Below are positions 1 through 8,037 of a stretch of DNA of 36,778 nt, piece by piece. This stretch comes from Caballeronia terrestris. Lineage in GTDB: Bacteria > Pseudomonadota > Gammaproteobacteria > Burkholderiales > Burkholderiaceae. The notes beneath the pieces were generated by a model. That model had not been told where the DNA came from. It searched no databases and was given only the letters and a program-made list of their open reading frames with translations. Position 1 is the first letter of the stretch, and each line of letters opens with the position of its first letter. The stretch lies in assembly GCF_001544515.1 (NCBI RefSeq), contig NZ_FCOL02000050.1, positions 1-36,778 on the forward strand. The letters run 5' to 3'. The position numbers and the translations under genes were made by a program.

Positions 1-673
1 AAATATCACTTTCGCGATCTCCTACATGAATGCATCGCTGCGGTTGCCCAAAAAGTGCTGTTGATTGCCGCAGATTTTCAAGCCACCGATAGCTTTCCTT
101 TTCCTCGATCGGCACGCGCGTTGGATTAATCTTGCGCTTCAGCGCGTCGCATCCCTTGAATTTCTTTCGCGTCCAGAATTTGACGGCCGCGAGCCCCAAG
201 GGCACACCTTGGGTCGTGACTGCCAGGCTCGAATGCATCAGGATGCCGCATACTGTATGCATCGGAGTACGTCCTTCCCGGTCTTTGCGGCTGGCAACCT
301 TATGCGTCGATCCAATCAACTCGGGTCGCTCTCGTTTGTAGGAAAACTCAGTCGTATCCTGCAATACCAGCACCTGCCCGGGCGTGACGGCAAAGCGGCT
401 TCGCGTTGCTTCAAAGTGTCCGCCCAGAATATCCTGTTCAGTGACCTTGGGATTGGAAAGAAACCGGTATGCTGCCTTCGTATTACACCAGTCTTGAAAA
501 GCCATTGGAATGCTTTGCCCAATGCAGCTCCACAAACGCTCCAACACTAGCCGGAATCTCTTGGCAAGGCGTTCATCGCGAAACCGGCTTCGCCCAATTT
601 CCTCATCCAACCAGGCATCGCCGGATTGAAACGCCGTATCAGAAGCAGTTTTCGCGTGCTGTCGCTTAGCCAT
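1..673 (-). CDS. IS4-family (Tn5/IS50-type) transposase, N-terminal part, cut by window edge
   Basis: The minus strand is open from ATG at 673 to base 1, giving 224 codons with no stop. The N-terminus contains the Tn5-type start region (motif DAWLDEEIGRSRFRDERLAKR), then a segment with LQDTTEFSY that would carry the first catalytic Asp, and near the edge the motif GDRESDI that would carry the second. The third catalytic residue (Glu of the YREK region) lies outside the window. The family performs cut-and-paste transposition with a DDE active site. The reading frame visible here is undamaged, so the element may be intact. An 8-bp motif GTTAACAG occurs at 707-714 and again at 727-734, close to where the element should end, but the terminal inverted repeat cannot be confirmed without the other end. 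Confidence 0.85.
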   Translation of the reverse strand, partial: MAKRQHAKTASDTAFQSGDAWLDEEIGRSRFRDERLAKRFRLVLERLWSCIGQSIPMAFQDWCNTKAAYRFLSNPKVTEQDILGGHFEATRSRFAVTPGQVLVLQDTTEFSYKRERPELIGSTHKVASRKDREGRTPMHTVCGILMHSSLAVTTQGVPLGLAAVKFWTRKKFKGCDALKRKINPTRVPIEEKESYRWLENLRQSTALFGQPQRCIHVGDRESDI

Positions 674-737
674 TCCTCTCTGCCCGTCGTATGTGCATGC
701 AATGACGTTAACAGAATCGTCCTTCGGTTAACAGAGG

Positions 738-887
738 GTGGTGCTAAGAATTGTGGGTAATCGAAAGGAAGATGGACCGCTTACGATCGATATGGTCGCC
801 TGCTGGCGTGCGGATACGCGCAATCCGTCGGTCGAAACGTTTGTCAGCGAGTTGACGATGTCGTCGCCGCGTCGCAGCGCGCGATAG
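738..887 (+). pseudogene. 3' stump of a probable LysR-type regulator next to the IS element
   Basis: A plus-strand reading frame ending with TAG at 885-887 encodes about 49 residues, with the core GPLTIDMVACWRADTRNPS followed by VETFVSEL. This resembles the last strand and helix of a LysR effector-binding domain. The frame is closed upstream by TAA at 729-731, inside the putative IS end, so no DNA-binding domain remains. It converges on the sugar-acid operon (stop at 925). The simplest reading is that the IS4-type element inserted into or next to a LysR gene and only the distal end is visible. The family call rests on a short segment and is moderate. Confidence 0.5.
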
Positions 888-924
888 GTTCGCAAATGCT
901 GCATACGAGTTGCGGTCGACCCGG

Positions 925-2172
925 TTATGGGGTCTGCAGCGTCCCGTCCTTCAGGCGTGTCTGCGTCCACGTCGTAATGGTGTTTTCGCACGGATACTTC
1001 GCGGCTTCTGTTTCGTCGATATCGACGCCGAGCCCTGGCTTGTCATTGGCATAAACGTGTCCGTTCCTGAACTCAGGTAAGCCGGGAAACACATCGAGCA
1101 ACGCGGCTCTCGGCCCTTTGAGCTCCTGGATCACGAAGTTGGGCGGCTCAGTACCCGACCATTCCTGCACGCCGAAATTGCGCGACGCGAGATCGATGTG
1201 AATGTTCGCGGCATGCGCGAGCGGCGACATGTCGCCGGGCCCGTGCCACGCGGTCCTGACGCCGAACTGCTCCGCGAAGATCTGCAGCTTGCGCCCGGCC
1301 GTAATTCCGCCGATCTGGCTCAGGTGAACGCGTATGAAGTCGATCAAACGTTCGGTGATCAGAAAGCGCCATTCCGATGGATTGTTGAAGAGTTCGCCCT
1401 GAGCCAGTGGCGTGGTGGTCTTCGCTCTGAGCTGCCGCATCCATTCGCCTTCTTCCAGCGCGATAGCATCTTCGAGGAAGAACAGGTCGTACTGTTCCAG
1501 CTCGCACGCGAACTTGATGGCCTCGACAGGCTTCAACCGTTCATGCACGTCGTGACACAGCGCGACGTCGAAGCCTATTTTGCTGCGAAGGCCGTCGAAC
1601 AGCTTGAGCGTGTCGCGCATGTACTTGCGGCTGTCGAGATACACGCCGTCGAGTGCGCCTTGTGGTGCGCCCGACGGCGCCTTGCCGAAGCCACCGCCGC
1701 CATAGCCGCCGCTTTGGCAGCGGATATGCGTGATGCCCTGCTCGCGATATCGCTGGATGTTCTCGCACAGTTCGCTGAGATCGCGGCCATCCGCATGACG
1801 ATAGATCGGCACGCCTTCGCGGCACTTGCCGCCGAAGAGCTGATAGAGCGGCATGTTCGCCATCTTTCCCTTGATGTCCCAGAGCGCCATGTCGATGCCG
1901 GAGATCGCGTTGTTCTCGATCGGTCCATTGCGCCAGTAGGCGTTCTGATGCATCAATTGCCAGAGTTCTTCGATCGCTTCGGCATCGCGGCCGATCAGAA
2001 GCGGCCGCAAATACTCTTCGATCAGACATTTGACCGCGACATGCCGGTAAGCAAACGTCGCACATCCGAGCCCATACAGACCGGCCTGATTCGTCTCCAC
2101 CTTGACGACAATCAGGTTGATGCCTTCCGGCGCGGTCAGGATGACCTTTACATCGGTAATCAGGGTTGCCAT
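925..2172 (-). CDS. Enolase-superfamily dehydratase, mannonate/gluconate dehydratase (ManD/RspA) type
   Basis: A 415-residue protein of the mandelate racemase/muconate lactonizing fold. The N-terminal capping domain covers roughly 1-125. The barrel carries the expected metal ligands D208 (CHDVH), E234 (FFLEDAI) and E260 (AQGELFNN), with H210 and H310 (WHGPGDMSPLAH) as acid/base candidates. This pattern fits the ManD subgroup, which dehydrates D-mannonate and/or D-gluconate to 2-keto-3-deoxy acids; some members are catalytically weak, so the substrate is uncertain. The start at 2172 (MATLITDV) was chosen because family homology begins there; an upstream extension to 2283 would run into the transporter gene. 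Last gene of a minus-strand operon after the regulator, SDR and MFS genes, 82 bp from the MFS stop. Confidence 0.85.
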   Translation of the reverse strand: MATLITDVKVILTAPEGINLIVVKVETNQAGLYGLGCATFAYRHVAVKCLIEEYLRPLLIGRDAEAIEELWQLMHQNAYWRNGPIENNAISGIDMALWDIKGKMANMPLYQLFGGKCREGVPIYRHADGRDLSELCENIQRYREQGITHIRCQSGGYGGGGFGKAPSGAPQGALDGVYLDSRKYMRDTLKLFDGLRSKIGFDVALCHDVHERLKPVEAIKFACELEQYDLFFLEDAIALEEGEWMRQLRAKTTTPLAQGELFNNPSEWRFLITERLIDFIRVHLSQIGGITAGRKLQIFAEQFGVRTAWHGPGDMSPLAHAANIHIDLASRNFGVQEWSGTEPPNFVIQELKGPRAALLDVFPGLPEFRNGHVYANDKPGLGVDIDETEAAKYPCENTITTWTQTRLKDGTLQTP

Positions 2173-2254
2173 GTCGTGTCTGCCAGGATCGGGCGCGCCG
2201 CGCGTGTCGTGCACGGGCGCCCAGGTTTCAGGTGATTCATGCGGGCTCGTGCGC

Positions 2255-3547
2255 TTAGGTGCGGCCCACGGCGAGCGGCGCATCGCGCTTTGAACGCTCG
2301 TCCGAACGCGCAGGGACGGTGATCATCAGGATGACCGAGAGCAGCAAGGCGCCCGCCATGAACATGTACGAAGCGGCAGGGCTCCCCGTCGCGCCGTTCA
2401 GATACCCGACGACCCACGATCCGCAAAACGCGCCCAGTGCGCCGCAAGCATTGATGAGGCCGATCGCGCCACCCAGCACATTGCTCGGAATCAATTCGGG
2501 CACGAGTGCAAAGAACGGTCCGTAAGGCGCATACATCGACGCACCGGCGATGACCAGCAGCGCGAACGAGAGCCAGAAGTGCGTGCTGCCGAGCAGATAC
2601 GAGCCCACGAACGCAATGGTCCCGATGAGCAGCAGCGGCCAGACGAAGAGCTTGCGGTTGCGCGTCTTGTCGGAGAGCCACGAGGCGAGCAGCATCAGGA
2701 TGATCGCGCCGAGATACGGCACGGCGGCGAGCCAGCCGACCGACACGATGTCGATAGTGGACGCCTGCTTCAGGATCGACGGCAGCCACATGATGAAGCC
2801 GTACACGCCGATGCTCCACAGCGCGTGGATGGCGCAGAACTTGAGCACGATCGACGAGCGAAACGCGGTCTTGTAGTCGCGTACCGGTGCGATGTGCGCC
2901 TGCTCGGCCTTGAGGCGCGCGGCGAGTTCGGTCTTTTCGGCTTCGCTCATCCAAGGCGCATCGGCGGGGCGATCCTTGACCGTGAACCACCAGACGATAG
3001 CCCAGGCAATCGCCGGTACCCCTTCGATGACGAACATCTCGCGCCAGCCGAAGCTATGCACCAGATAGCCCGACACAACCGACATCCACAGCACCGTCAC
3101 CGGATTGCCGAGAATCAGGAACGTGTTGGCACGCGAGCGTTCGGTGCGCGTGAACCAGCGGCTGATGTACATCAGCATCGATGGCATCACGGCCGCTTCC
3201 ACCACGCCGAGCATGAAGCGCAGCACCATCAGCATCGGAATGTTGCTGACCATGCCGGTCGCCGCCGCGCACAGTCCCCACAGGATCAGGCTGAAGAAGA
3301 TCAGCTTCTTCACGCTGTTGCGCTGCGCGTAGATCGCGCCGGGCACCTGGAACAAGCAGTAGCCGAGAAAGAACAGCGAGCCGATCAGCGACGACATGCC
3401 GTGCGTGATGCCGAGATCCTTGTCGATCCCGGCGGCAGCGGCAAAGCCGTAGTTCGCGCGGTCGAGGTAGGCGAGGCTATAGGTAATGAAGATGATGGGC
3501 ATCAGATACCACCATCTTTGGGGTGCCACAGGTTTGACGCTTTCCAT
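2255..3547 (-). CDS. MFS transporter, anion:cation symporter family (sugar-acid type)
   Basis: A 430-residue 12-helix major facilitator. The N-terminal half has the ACS-family signature around YLDRANYGFAAA. The central loop (about 190-225) is hydrophilic and charged (VKDRPADAPWMSEAEKTEL), as in GudP/ExuT-type carriers of hexuronates, galactarate and glucarate. A ribosome-binding site GGAG lies 6 bp before the ATG. It is placed between a gluconate-5-dehydrogenase-type SDR and a mannonate-dehydratase-type enzyme, which points to uptake of an aldonate or hexuronate. It sits in the inner membrane and probably runs as a proton symporter; that is family knowledge, not visible in the sequence. Confidence 0.88.
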   Translation of the reverse strand: MESVKPVAPQRWWYLMPIIFITYSLAYLDRANYGFAAAAGIDKDLGITHGMSSLIGSLFFLGYCLFQVPGAIYAQRNSVKKLIFFSLILWGLCAAATGMVSNIPMLMVLRFMLGVVEAAVMPSMLMYISRWFTRTERSRANTFLILGNPVTVLWMSVVSGYLVHSFGWREMFVIEGVPAIAWAIVWWFTVKDRPADAPWMSEAEKTELAARLKAEQAHIAPVRDYKTAFRSSIVLKFCAIHALWSIGVYGFIMWLPSILKQASTIDIVSVGWLAAVPYLGAIILMLLASWLSDKTRNRKLFVWPLLLIGTIAFVGSYLLGSTHFWLSFALLVIAGASMYAPYGPFFALVPELIPSNVLGGAIGLINACGALGAFCGSWVVGYLNGATGSPAASYMFMAGALLLSVILMITVPARSDERSKRDAPLAVGRT

Positions 3548-3621
3548 GATGTCTCCGGATCGTTACTGCAAGCGATGGGTTGGGCGCGGGCTGTTCTTCT
3601 TGTTCCCGCGAAGTCCTGGGT

Positions 3622-4389
3622 TCAGAGCACGGCGAGCCAGCCGCCGTCCACATAAATGATCTGGCCGTTCACATAGCTCGATGCCTTCGACGACAGGTAC
3701 ACCGCCGTGCCGACGAGCTCGTCCGGCTTGCCCCAGCGTTGCGAGGGATTGCTGCTCTTGACCCACGCGTCGAAGGCGGCGTTGTCGACCAGCGCCTGGT
3801 TCATGTCGGTGAGGATGTAGCCCGGGCCGATCGCGTTCGCCTGAATGTTCGACGACGCCCACTCGGCGCTCATCGCGCGGGTCAGCATCTTGATGCCGCC
3901 CTTCGCCGCCGTGTAGGCACCGACCGTCGCGCGGGCGCTTTCGCTCGTCAGCGAGCCGATGTTGATGATCTTGCCGCCCGTGCCGCGCGCGATCATGCGA
4001 CGCGCCGCCTCCCTCCCGACGATGAACGCGCTCGTCAGGTTCGTGTCGATCACGCGCTGCCAGTCGGCAAGTTCGAGTTCGACGAGCGGTTTGCGAAACT
4101 GAATGCCCGCGTTGTTGATGACGATGTCGACCTGTACGCCGTCCTTGTCCCATTGCGCGAATGCGTCGGCGACGGCTGCTTCGTCGGTGACGTCGAAGGC
4201 GCGGCCTTGCGCCTTGAAGCCTTTGCTTTCGAGCCGGTCCGCCGCTTCGGCAACGGTATCGACGCGCGTGCCGTTCAGAATCACGTTTGCGCCCGCGGTG
4301 GCGAGCCCTTCGGCGAGCGCGAAGCCGATGCCTCTCGCGGAGCCCGTGACGAGCGCCGTGCGGCCGCTCAGGTCGAATAACGATGTCAT
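3622..4389 (-). CDS. SDR oxidoreductase, gluconate 5-dehydrogenase type
   Basis: A 255-residue classical short-chain dehydrogenase. The nucleotide-binding motif TGSARGIG is at 15-22, NNAG at 92-95, catalytic S146 (NIGSLTS), and Y159-x3-K163 (YTAAK). The C-terminus has the PGYILTDMN segment and ends VDGGWLAVL, both typical of IdnO/gluconate 5-dehydrogenases, which interconvert gluconate and 5-ketogluconate with NADP(H). AAAGGA lies 7 bp before the ATG. It follows the GntR gene (gap 97 bp) and precedes the MFS gene (gap 74 bp), so it is an operon member. Related SDRs oxidise other aldonates, so the exact substrate is open. Confidence 0.88.
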   Translation of the reverse strand: MTSLFDLSGRTALVTGSARGIGFALAEGLATAGANVILNGTRVDTVAEAADRLESKGFKAQGRAFDVTDEAAVADAFAQWDKDGVQVDIVINNAGIQFRKPLVELELADWQRVIDTNLTSAFIVGREAARRMIARGTGGKIINIGSLTSESARATVGAYTAAKGGIKMLTRAMSAEWASSNIQANAIGPGYILTDMNQALVDNAAFDAWVKSSNPSQRWGKPDELVGTAVYLSSKASSYVNGQIIYVDGGWLAVL

Positions 4390-4486
4390 GCGTTTTCCTT
4401 TCGCGTGTTGAGACGAGGCGCGAGAGCGCCCCTCGCGGCCGGATTGCCGGTCGCGATGAATGTGTGTGGTTGCCGTGCTTAAGGCG

Positions 4487-5206
4487 TCAGGCGGGCTTCT
4501 CGTTGACAGTGTTGTTCAGCGCTGCCCGATCTTCGAAGTCCTTCTCGGCGCGCCGGATGAGCGTGAGGACCGCTTGTTCCGCGGCCTCCGGATCGCCTTG
4601 CTCGATCGCGATGCAAAGCGCTTCGTGCATCGGCAGCGAACGGGCCGGGCCACCCGCGATTTCCGAGCTGAGCTCGAAGCTCGTGCGCAGGATCGCCGAC
4701 AAGGCATTCTGCATCTGCTGCACGAACTGGTTGTGGCAGGCGGTGAGGATCGCGCCGTGGAAGGCGAGGTCGGCGGGAACGTACTCGCCGTGGCCCGCGA
4801 CGGCGCGTTCCATCGCCTTGAACGCCCGCCGCACCGCCTTGCGGTCGTCGTCCGTGGCGCGCTTGGCGGCGAGCTTGGCGGCATTCGGCTCGATGATCAG
4901 GCGCAGCTCCATCAGGTCCTCGATGAGGCCGGGGTCGAGCGTTCCGGCTCGTGCGCGCCAGGTGATCACGTCCGGATCGAATAATTGCCATTGCGAGCGC
5001 GGGAGCACGATCGTGCCGTAGCGGCGGCGTACTTCGAGCATGCCCTTGGCGGAGAGCGATTTCATCGTCTCCCGGATCGTGATGCGGCTGACCTGCATTT
5101 GTTCGGCGAGAACGGGCTCGGCGGGCAGAATATCTCCCGGCGCGAACTTGCCAGAGCAGATTTGCTCGCCCATCTGGTTCAGAACCTGCCGGTGTAAGGT
5201 TGCCAT
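4487..5206 (-). CDS. GntR-family (FadR/FCD subfamily) transcriptional regulator
   Basis: A 239-residue protein with an N-terminal winged helix (about 5-70; VSRITIRETMKSLSAKGMLEVRRRYGT) and a C-terminal all-helical FCD ligand domain. Metal/ligand residues visible in the FCD domain include the D and H of ADLAFHGAI and the H of PMHEALCIA. Members such as DgoR, UxuR and ExuR sense sugar acids and repress their catabolic operons. It is the first gene of the minus-strand operon. A 12-bp perfect palindrome lies 18 bp upstream of its start (5224-5235), so autoregulation together with the operon is likely (inference). Confidence 0.88.
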   Translation of the reverse strand: MATLHRQVLNQMGEQICSGKFAPGDILPAEPVLAEQMQVSRITIRETMKSLSAKGMLEVRRRYGTIVLPRSQWQLFDPDVITWRARAGTLDPGLIEDLMELRLIIEPNAAKLAAKRATDDDRKAVRRAFKAMERAVAGHGEYVPADLAFHGAILTACHNQFVQQMQNALSAILRTSFELSSEIAGGPARSLPMHEALCIAIEQGDPEAAEQAVLTLIRRAEKDFEDRAALNNTVNEKPA

Positions 5207-5223
5207 CGATTCATCTCTCTAGG

Positions 5224-5235
5224 TCATACGTATGA
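5224..5235. promoter_or_regulatory. Perfect 12-bp palindrome, probable operator of the adjacent GntR regulator
   Basis: TCATACGTATGA is a perfect inverted repeat located just upstream of the GntR start at 5206. FadR-subfamily regulators bind short palindromes of this size near their own promoters. Its position fits repression of the whole minus-strand operon. Binding is inferred. Confidence 0.6.
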
Positions 5236-5448
5236 TGTAGAAAGATAGACGTGCACGTTTTCTCGCACAATCCGGGAAGACCCGAAGCGATGGGATGGGG
5301 GGCCGGGCTTCGACTGGAAATGCAAGGGCGGGGTTATGGCAGGCGCAAGTCCCGCCGACATTTGATCAGCGGGACTCGCAACACCGAACGGATGTCTCTG
5401 TTGACGCGAAGGAAGGAATGCGTTGCTGGCTCGCTTGACAGGCGCCCG

Positions 5449-6327
5449 CTACCGCCGCGGCAAATCCTGCAGCATGTTCATGAACTCACGGACCTTGGCG
5501 CTCAAGAGACGCCGTGAGTGGTAGAGCGCCCAGATTTCCACCGGTGCGCCAGCCGCCGTCCCCCAGCAAACGAGTCGTCCCGCCGATATGTCGTGCTCGA
5601 CCAGCAATTTGGGCAAGACCGCCGCGCCCACGCCCTGCAGCACCGCGTCGCGGACCATCATCAAGGATGAGAAACGCAATACCGGTATCGGCCTGAGCAC
5701 CCTCGAACCGCCGTCTGCGGTCTGCACGTTCCATATCGCGCCGGGAGGTGTCGCAGCCCGCACGACGGCCGGCACCGGCAACCCGTCTGCGTCAGAACTT
5801 GACGCCAGCGGTATCGACATCGCCGGAGCCGCGACGATCAGGCGTTCGTCACCGAGGATGCGCCGTCCCACGAGTTGTTCGTCCTGCGGCGGATCGATAC
5901 GGATCACGAGGTCGTAGCCGTCCTCCACCGGATCGACGATACGGTCTTCCGCGATGACCTCGAGTTCGACCTGCGGATAGGCCAACGCGAAGCGCGCGGC
6001 GATCTGGCCCAGCACCACGTGCGCGAAAACGACAGGCGCGCTGATGCGCAACCGCCCACGCGGAATCGGGCCGCGCGACGCTATCGCTTTACCTGCCTCC
6101 TGAATCTCCGCCATGAGGCTCTGCGTGCGCTCATGGAGGACGCGTCCCTCTTCTGTCAGACGCAATGTGCGCGACCCACGCTCGATCAGCCTCACGCCCA
6201 GGGTTTTCTCGAGTTCGGCCACGCGCCGCGACAGCGTGGCCTTGGGGCGATCGAGCGCGCGACTGGCCGGTCCGAAGCCACCGTGAAGTGCGACCGCGTT
6301 GAAGTCGGAGAGTGACGTCAAATCCAT
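5449..6327 (-). CDS. LysR-family regulator (CrgA-like subgroup)
   Basis: A 292-residue LysR protein. The winged HTH spans about 1-60 (LSDFNAVALHGGFGPASRALDRPKATLSRRVAELEKTLGVRLIER). The effector domain starts near 85 with PRGRLRISAPVVFAHVVLGQIAARFALAYPQV, the pattern of the subgroup often found divergent from a single oxidoreductase gene. The start at 6327 (MDLTSLSDF) was preferred because the HTH begins directly after it. It is divergent from the NmrA-like gene with 115 bp between them, the classic LysR arrangement in which the regulator controls its neighbour. Confidence 0.87.
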   Translation of the reverse strand: MDLTSLSDFNAVALHGGFGPASRALDRPKATLSRRVAELEKTLGVRLIERGSRTLRLTEEGRVLHERTQSLMAEIQEAGKAIASRGPIPRGRLRISAPVVFAHVVLGQIAARFALAYPQVELEVIAEDRIVDPVEDGYDLVIRIDPPQDEQLVGRRILGDERLIVAAPAMSIPLASSSDADGLPVPAVVRAATPPGAIWNVQTADGGSRVLRPIPVLRFSSLMMVRDAVLQGVGAAVLPKLLVEHDISAGRLVCWGTAAGAPVEIWALYHSRRLLSAKVREFMNMLQDLPRR

Positions 6328-6442
6328 GATCGTTCCGCAGGCGAGACGAGATGTATCGATTCTGGCACTTTCGTGCATGCTACGGAACGACTATCGTCTC
6401 TCTTACGGGCCGACCCGGCTCATCCACTTCAAGGAGTTCGTT
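6328..6442. promoter_or_regulatory. Divergent LysR / NmrA-like intergenic region
   Basis: The spacer holds two pairs of inverted arms: TCGTTCCG at 6330-6337 with CGGAACGA at 6383-6390, and GAGACGA at 6343-6349 with TCGTCTC at 6394-6400. The pairs interleave rather than nest, so they cannot both form one hairpin; they could be paired protein-binding half-sites. LysR control of both promoters is inferred from the arrangement. Confidence 0.4.
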
Positions 6443-7321
6443 ATGGCAATTCTCGTAACTGGCAGTACGGGCGTGATCGGCAAGCAGATCCTCGAGCATC
6501 TTGGCGGTACGGGCGCCGACGTGCGGGCGTTGACTCGTTCACCAGAGAAGGCTCAATTTCCCGCTGATGTCACCGCGATCAAGGGCGATCTATCGGACGT
6601 CGACGCGGTGCGACAGGCGATGCGCCGCGTCAGCACGCTGTTCCTGCTCGCACCCAATGCCGCCGATGAACTGACGCAGGCGTTGCAGACCTTGAGCGTC
6701 GCGCGGGAAGCCGGCGTGAAGGGCGTCGTTTATCTGTCGGTGTTCAAGGGCGCCGACTATGTCGATGTGCCGCACTTCACCGGCAAACATACGGTCGAAC
6801 GAATGATCGAGCGCCTGGACGTACCGGCGACGGTGCTGCGTCCCGCGTATTTCATCCAGAACGACGTGCGCCAGAAAGAGTCACTTTTGACGCACGGCGT
6901 CTACGGAATGCCGATTGGTGCGAAGGGCATTTCCATGGTCGATGTCCGTGATATCGGCGAGGCCGCCGCGCTCGAACTTCTGCGCCGCGAGCGTGCCGCG
7001 AGCCCGTTGCCGCGCGAGACATACGAACTCGTGGGCCCCGACGTGATCGATGCGGAAAATGTGGCATCGATCTGGGCCGAGGCGCTGGGACGTCCGATCC
7101 GCTACGGCGGCGACGATCTCGACGTGCTTGAACAGCGCCTCAAGTCGGTCGGGCCCGCCTGGCTCGCCTACGACATGCGCCTCATGATGGGCCGATACCA
7201 GCAGGACGGCGCGGTCGCTTCGACAGCGGAGATCGAACGCGTGGCGACGCTGCTCGGACGGCAGCCGCGATCCTACCGGGACTTTGCCTTCGCGACGGCT
7301 GCGGCGTGGGCTGCGGCGTGA
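6443..7321 (+). CDS. NmrA-like NAD(P)-binding reductase (atypical SDR)
   Basis: A 292-residue protein with an N-terminal Rossmann motif TGSTGVIGKQI (about 6-16), the NmrA-like segment LTRSPEKAQFPADVTAIKGDL, and the later FTGKHTVERMIERLDVPATVLRPAYFIQN region. The classical SDR YxxxK pair is not evident, as expected for the NmrA/QorB-like group, whose members act as quinone or azo reductases or as redox sensors. A strong Shine-Dalgarno AAGGAG (6431-6436) fixes the start at 6443. It is a single-gene unit divergent from a LysR gene. The substrate cannot be inferred. Confidence 0.85.
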   Translation: MAILVTGSTGVIGKQILEHLGGTGADVRALTRSPEKAQFPADVTAIKGDLSDVDAVRQAMRRVSTLFLLAPNAADELTQALQTLSVAREAGVKGVVYLSVFKGADYVDVPHFTGKHTVERMIERLDVPATVLRPAYFIQNDVRQKESLLTHGVYGMPIGAKGISMVDVRDIGEAAALELLRRERAASPLPRETYELVGPDVIDAENVASIWAEALGRPIRYGGDDLDVLEQRLKSVGPAWLAYDMRLMMGRYQQDGAVASTAEIERVATLLGRQPRSYRDFAFATAAAWAAA

Positions 7322-7350
7322 TCGCTAAGGACGCGCGTCCTTCAGGCGAT
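7321..7350. terminator. Stem-loop directly after the NmrA-like gene
   Basis: The 16-bp perfect palindrome AAGGACGCGCGTCCTT (7327-7342) is flanked by ATCGC (7321-7325) and GCGAT (7346-7350). It starts at the last base of the stop codon. No T-run follows, so it may act as a transcript-end stabiliser and not as an intrinsic terminator. Confidence 0.5.
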
Positions 7351-7375
7351 GCGTAAATCCGAACTCGCTTTGTCG

Positions 7376-7811
7376 TCAGCCAATGCTCGCGACGATACTT
7401 TCGGTTTTCTGCGTGGGCTTCATCGTGTCGCGCGGTCCTGCAAGACCGCAATGACCCGCTAACGTATCGACGACGTTGTCGGCCATGCGCAGGCGCGTTT
7501 CCTCAGCCGCCGAGCCGATATGCGGCGTAAGGGACGAGCCTGCGATCCTGGATCAGCGCTTCAGGAACTGCTGGCTCCTGTTCGAACACATCCAAAGCGG
7601 CGCCGGCGATCCTGTCGGCGGCAAGGGCGGCGACCCGTGCCATTTCATCGATCACGGGACCGCGGGAAATATTCACGATGAAGCCGCGAGGACCGAGTGC
7701 ATCGATGACGGCGGCATCGACCAGATGACGGGTTGCAGGCGAAAGAGGGCAGGTCAGAATCAGCACGTCGCTGTCTTGCGCCAGTCGGACCACGTCGTCG
7801 TAGTAAGGGAG
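7376..7811 (-). pseudogene. D-2-hydroxyacid dehydrogenase remnant (5' truncated and frameshifted)
   Basis: Reading leftwards from about 7811, the frame begins in mid-protein with LPYYDDVVRLAQDSDVLILTCPLSPATRHLVDAA, then NISRGPVIDE (catalytic Arg) and ALDVFEQEP (catalytic Glu). After QDRRLV the frame shifts: the run GGG at 7531-7533 carries one base too many. The continuation TPHIGSAAEETRLRMADNVVDTLAG (catalytic His) lies in the next frame, ending at the TGA at 7376-7378. The N-terminal substrate domain and the GxGxxG motif are missing. The family covers hydroxypyruvate and glyoxylate reductases. The gene is dead by truncation whether or not the frameshift is real. Confidence 0.85.
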
Positions 7812-7985
7812 GTCGAACGCGGCGTGATTGCGCGCGCGATGCCGCACGGCGATATCCTCGGCTTCGCGCCGCCGCTCGTCACGACGCGCGCGGAAGTGGA
7901 CGTGCGTCATGCGGTGGATGATGTGGCGAATCAGGTGATCGGGAAAAGCGGTCGCGCAATAACGCTTCAGTTCCGCTCGCAATGA
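7812..7985 (+). pseudogene. C-terminal remnant of a class III (PLP) aminotransferase
   Basis: The plus-strand frame ending with TGA at 7983-7985 contains GVIARAMPHGDILGFAPPLV followed by TTRAEVD, the C-terminal small-domain signature of class III omega-aminotransferases (putrescine/aspartate-aminotransferase-family group). Everything upstream, including the PLP lysine, is absent: before 7812 the DNA belongs to the opposite-strand dehydrogenase remnant. The stump ends 52 bp from the convergent aldehyde dehydrogenase gene. A polyamine-type aminotransferase would have suited this neighbourhood. Confidence 0.7.
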
Positions 7986-8037
7986 AAAGGCTCGCATGCA
8001 ACGCGGGCCTTGTCACATTCGCACGGTGAGCGCGACG

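Noticed and set aside
2579..3655. Plus-strand open frame opposite the MFS gene
   Set aside because: Extremely Arg/His/Asp/Glu-rich product without hydrophobic core; antisense of a membrane protein gene.
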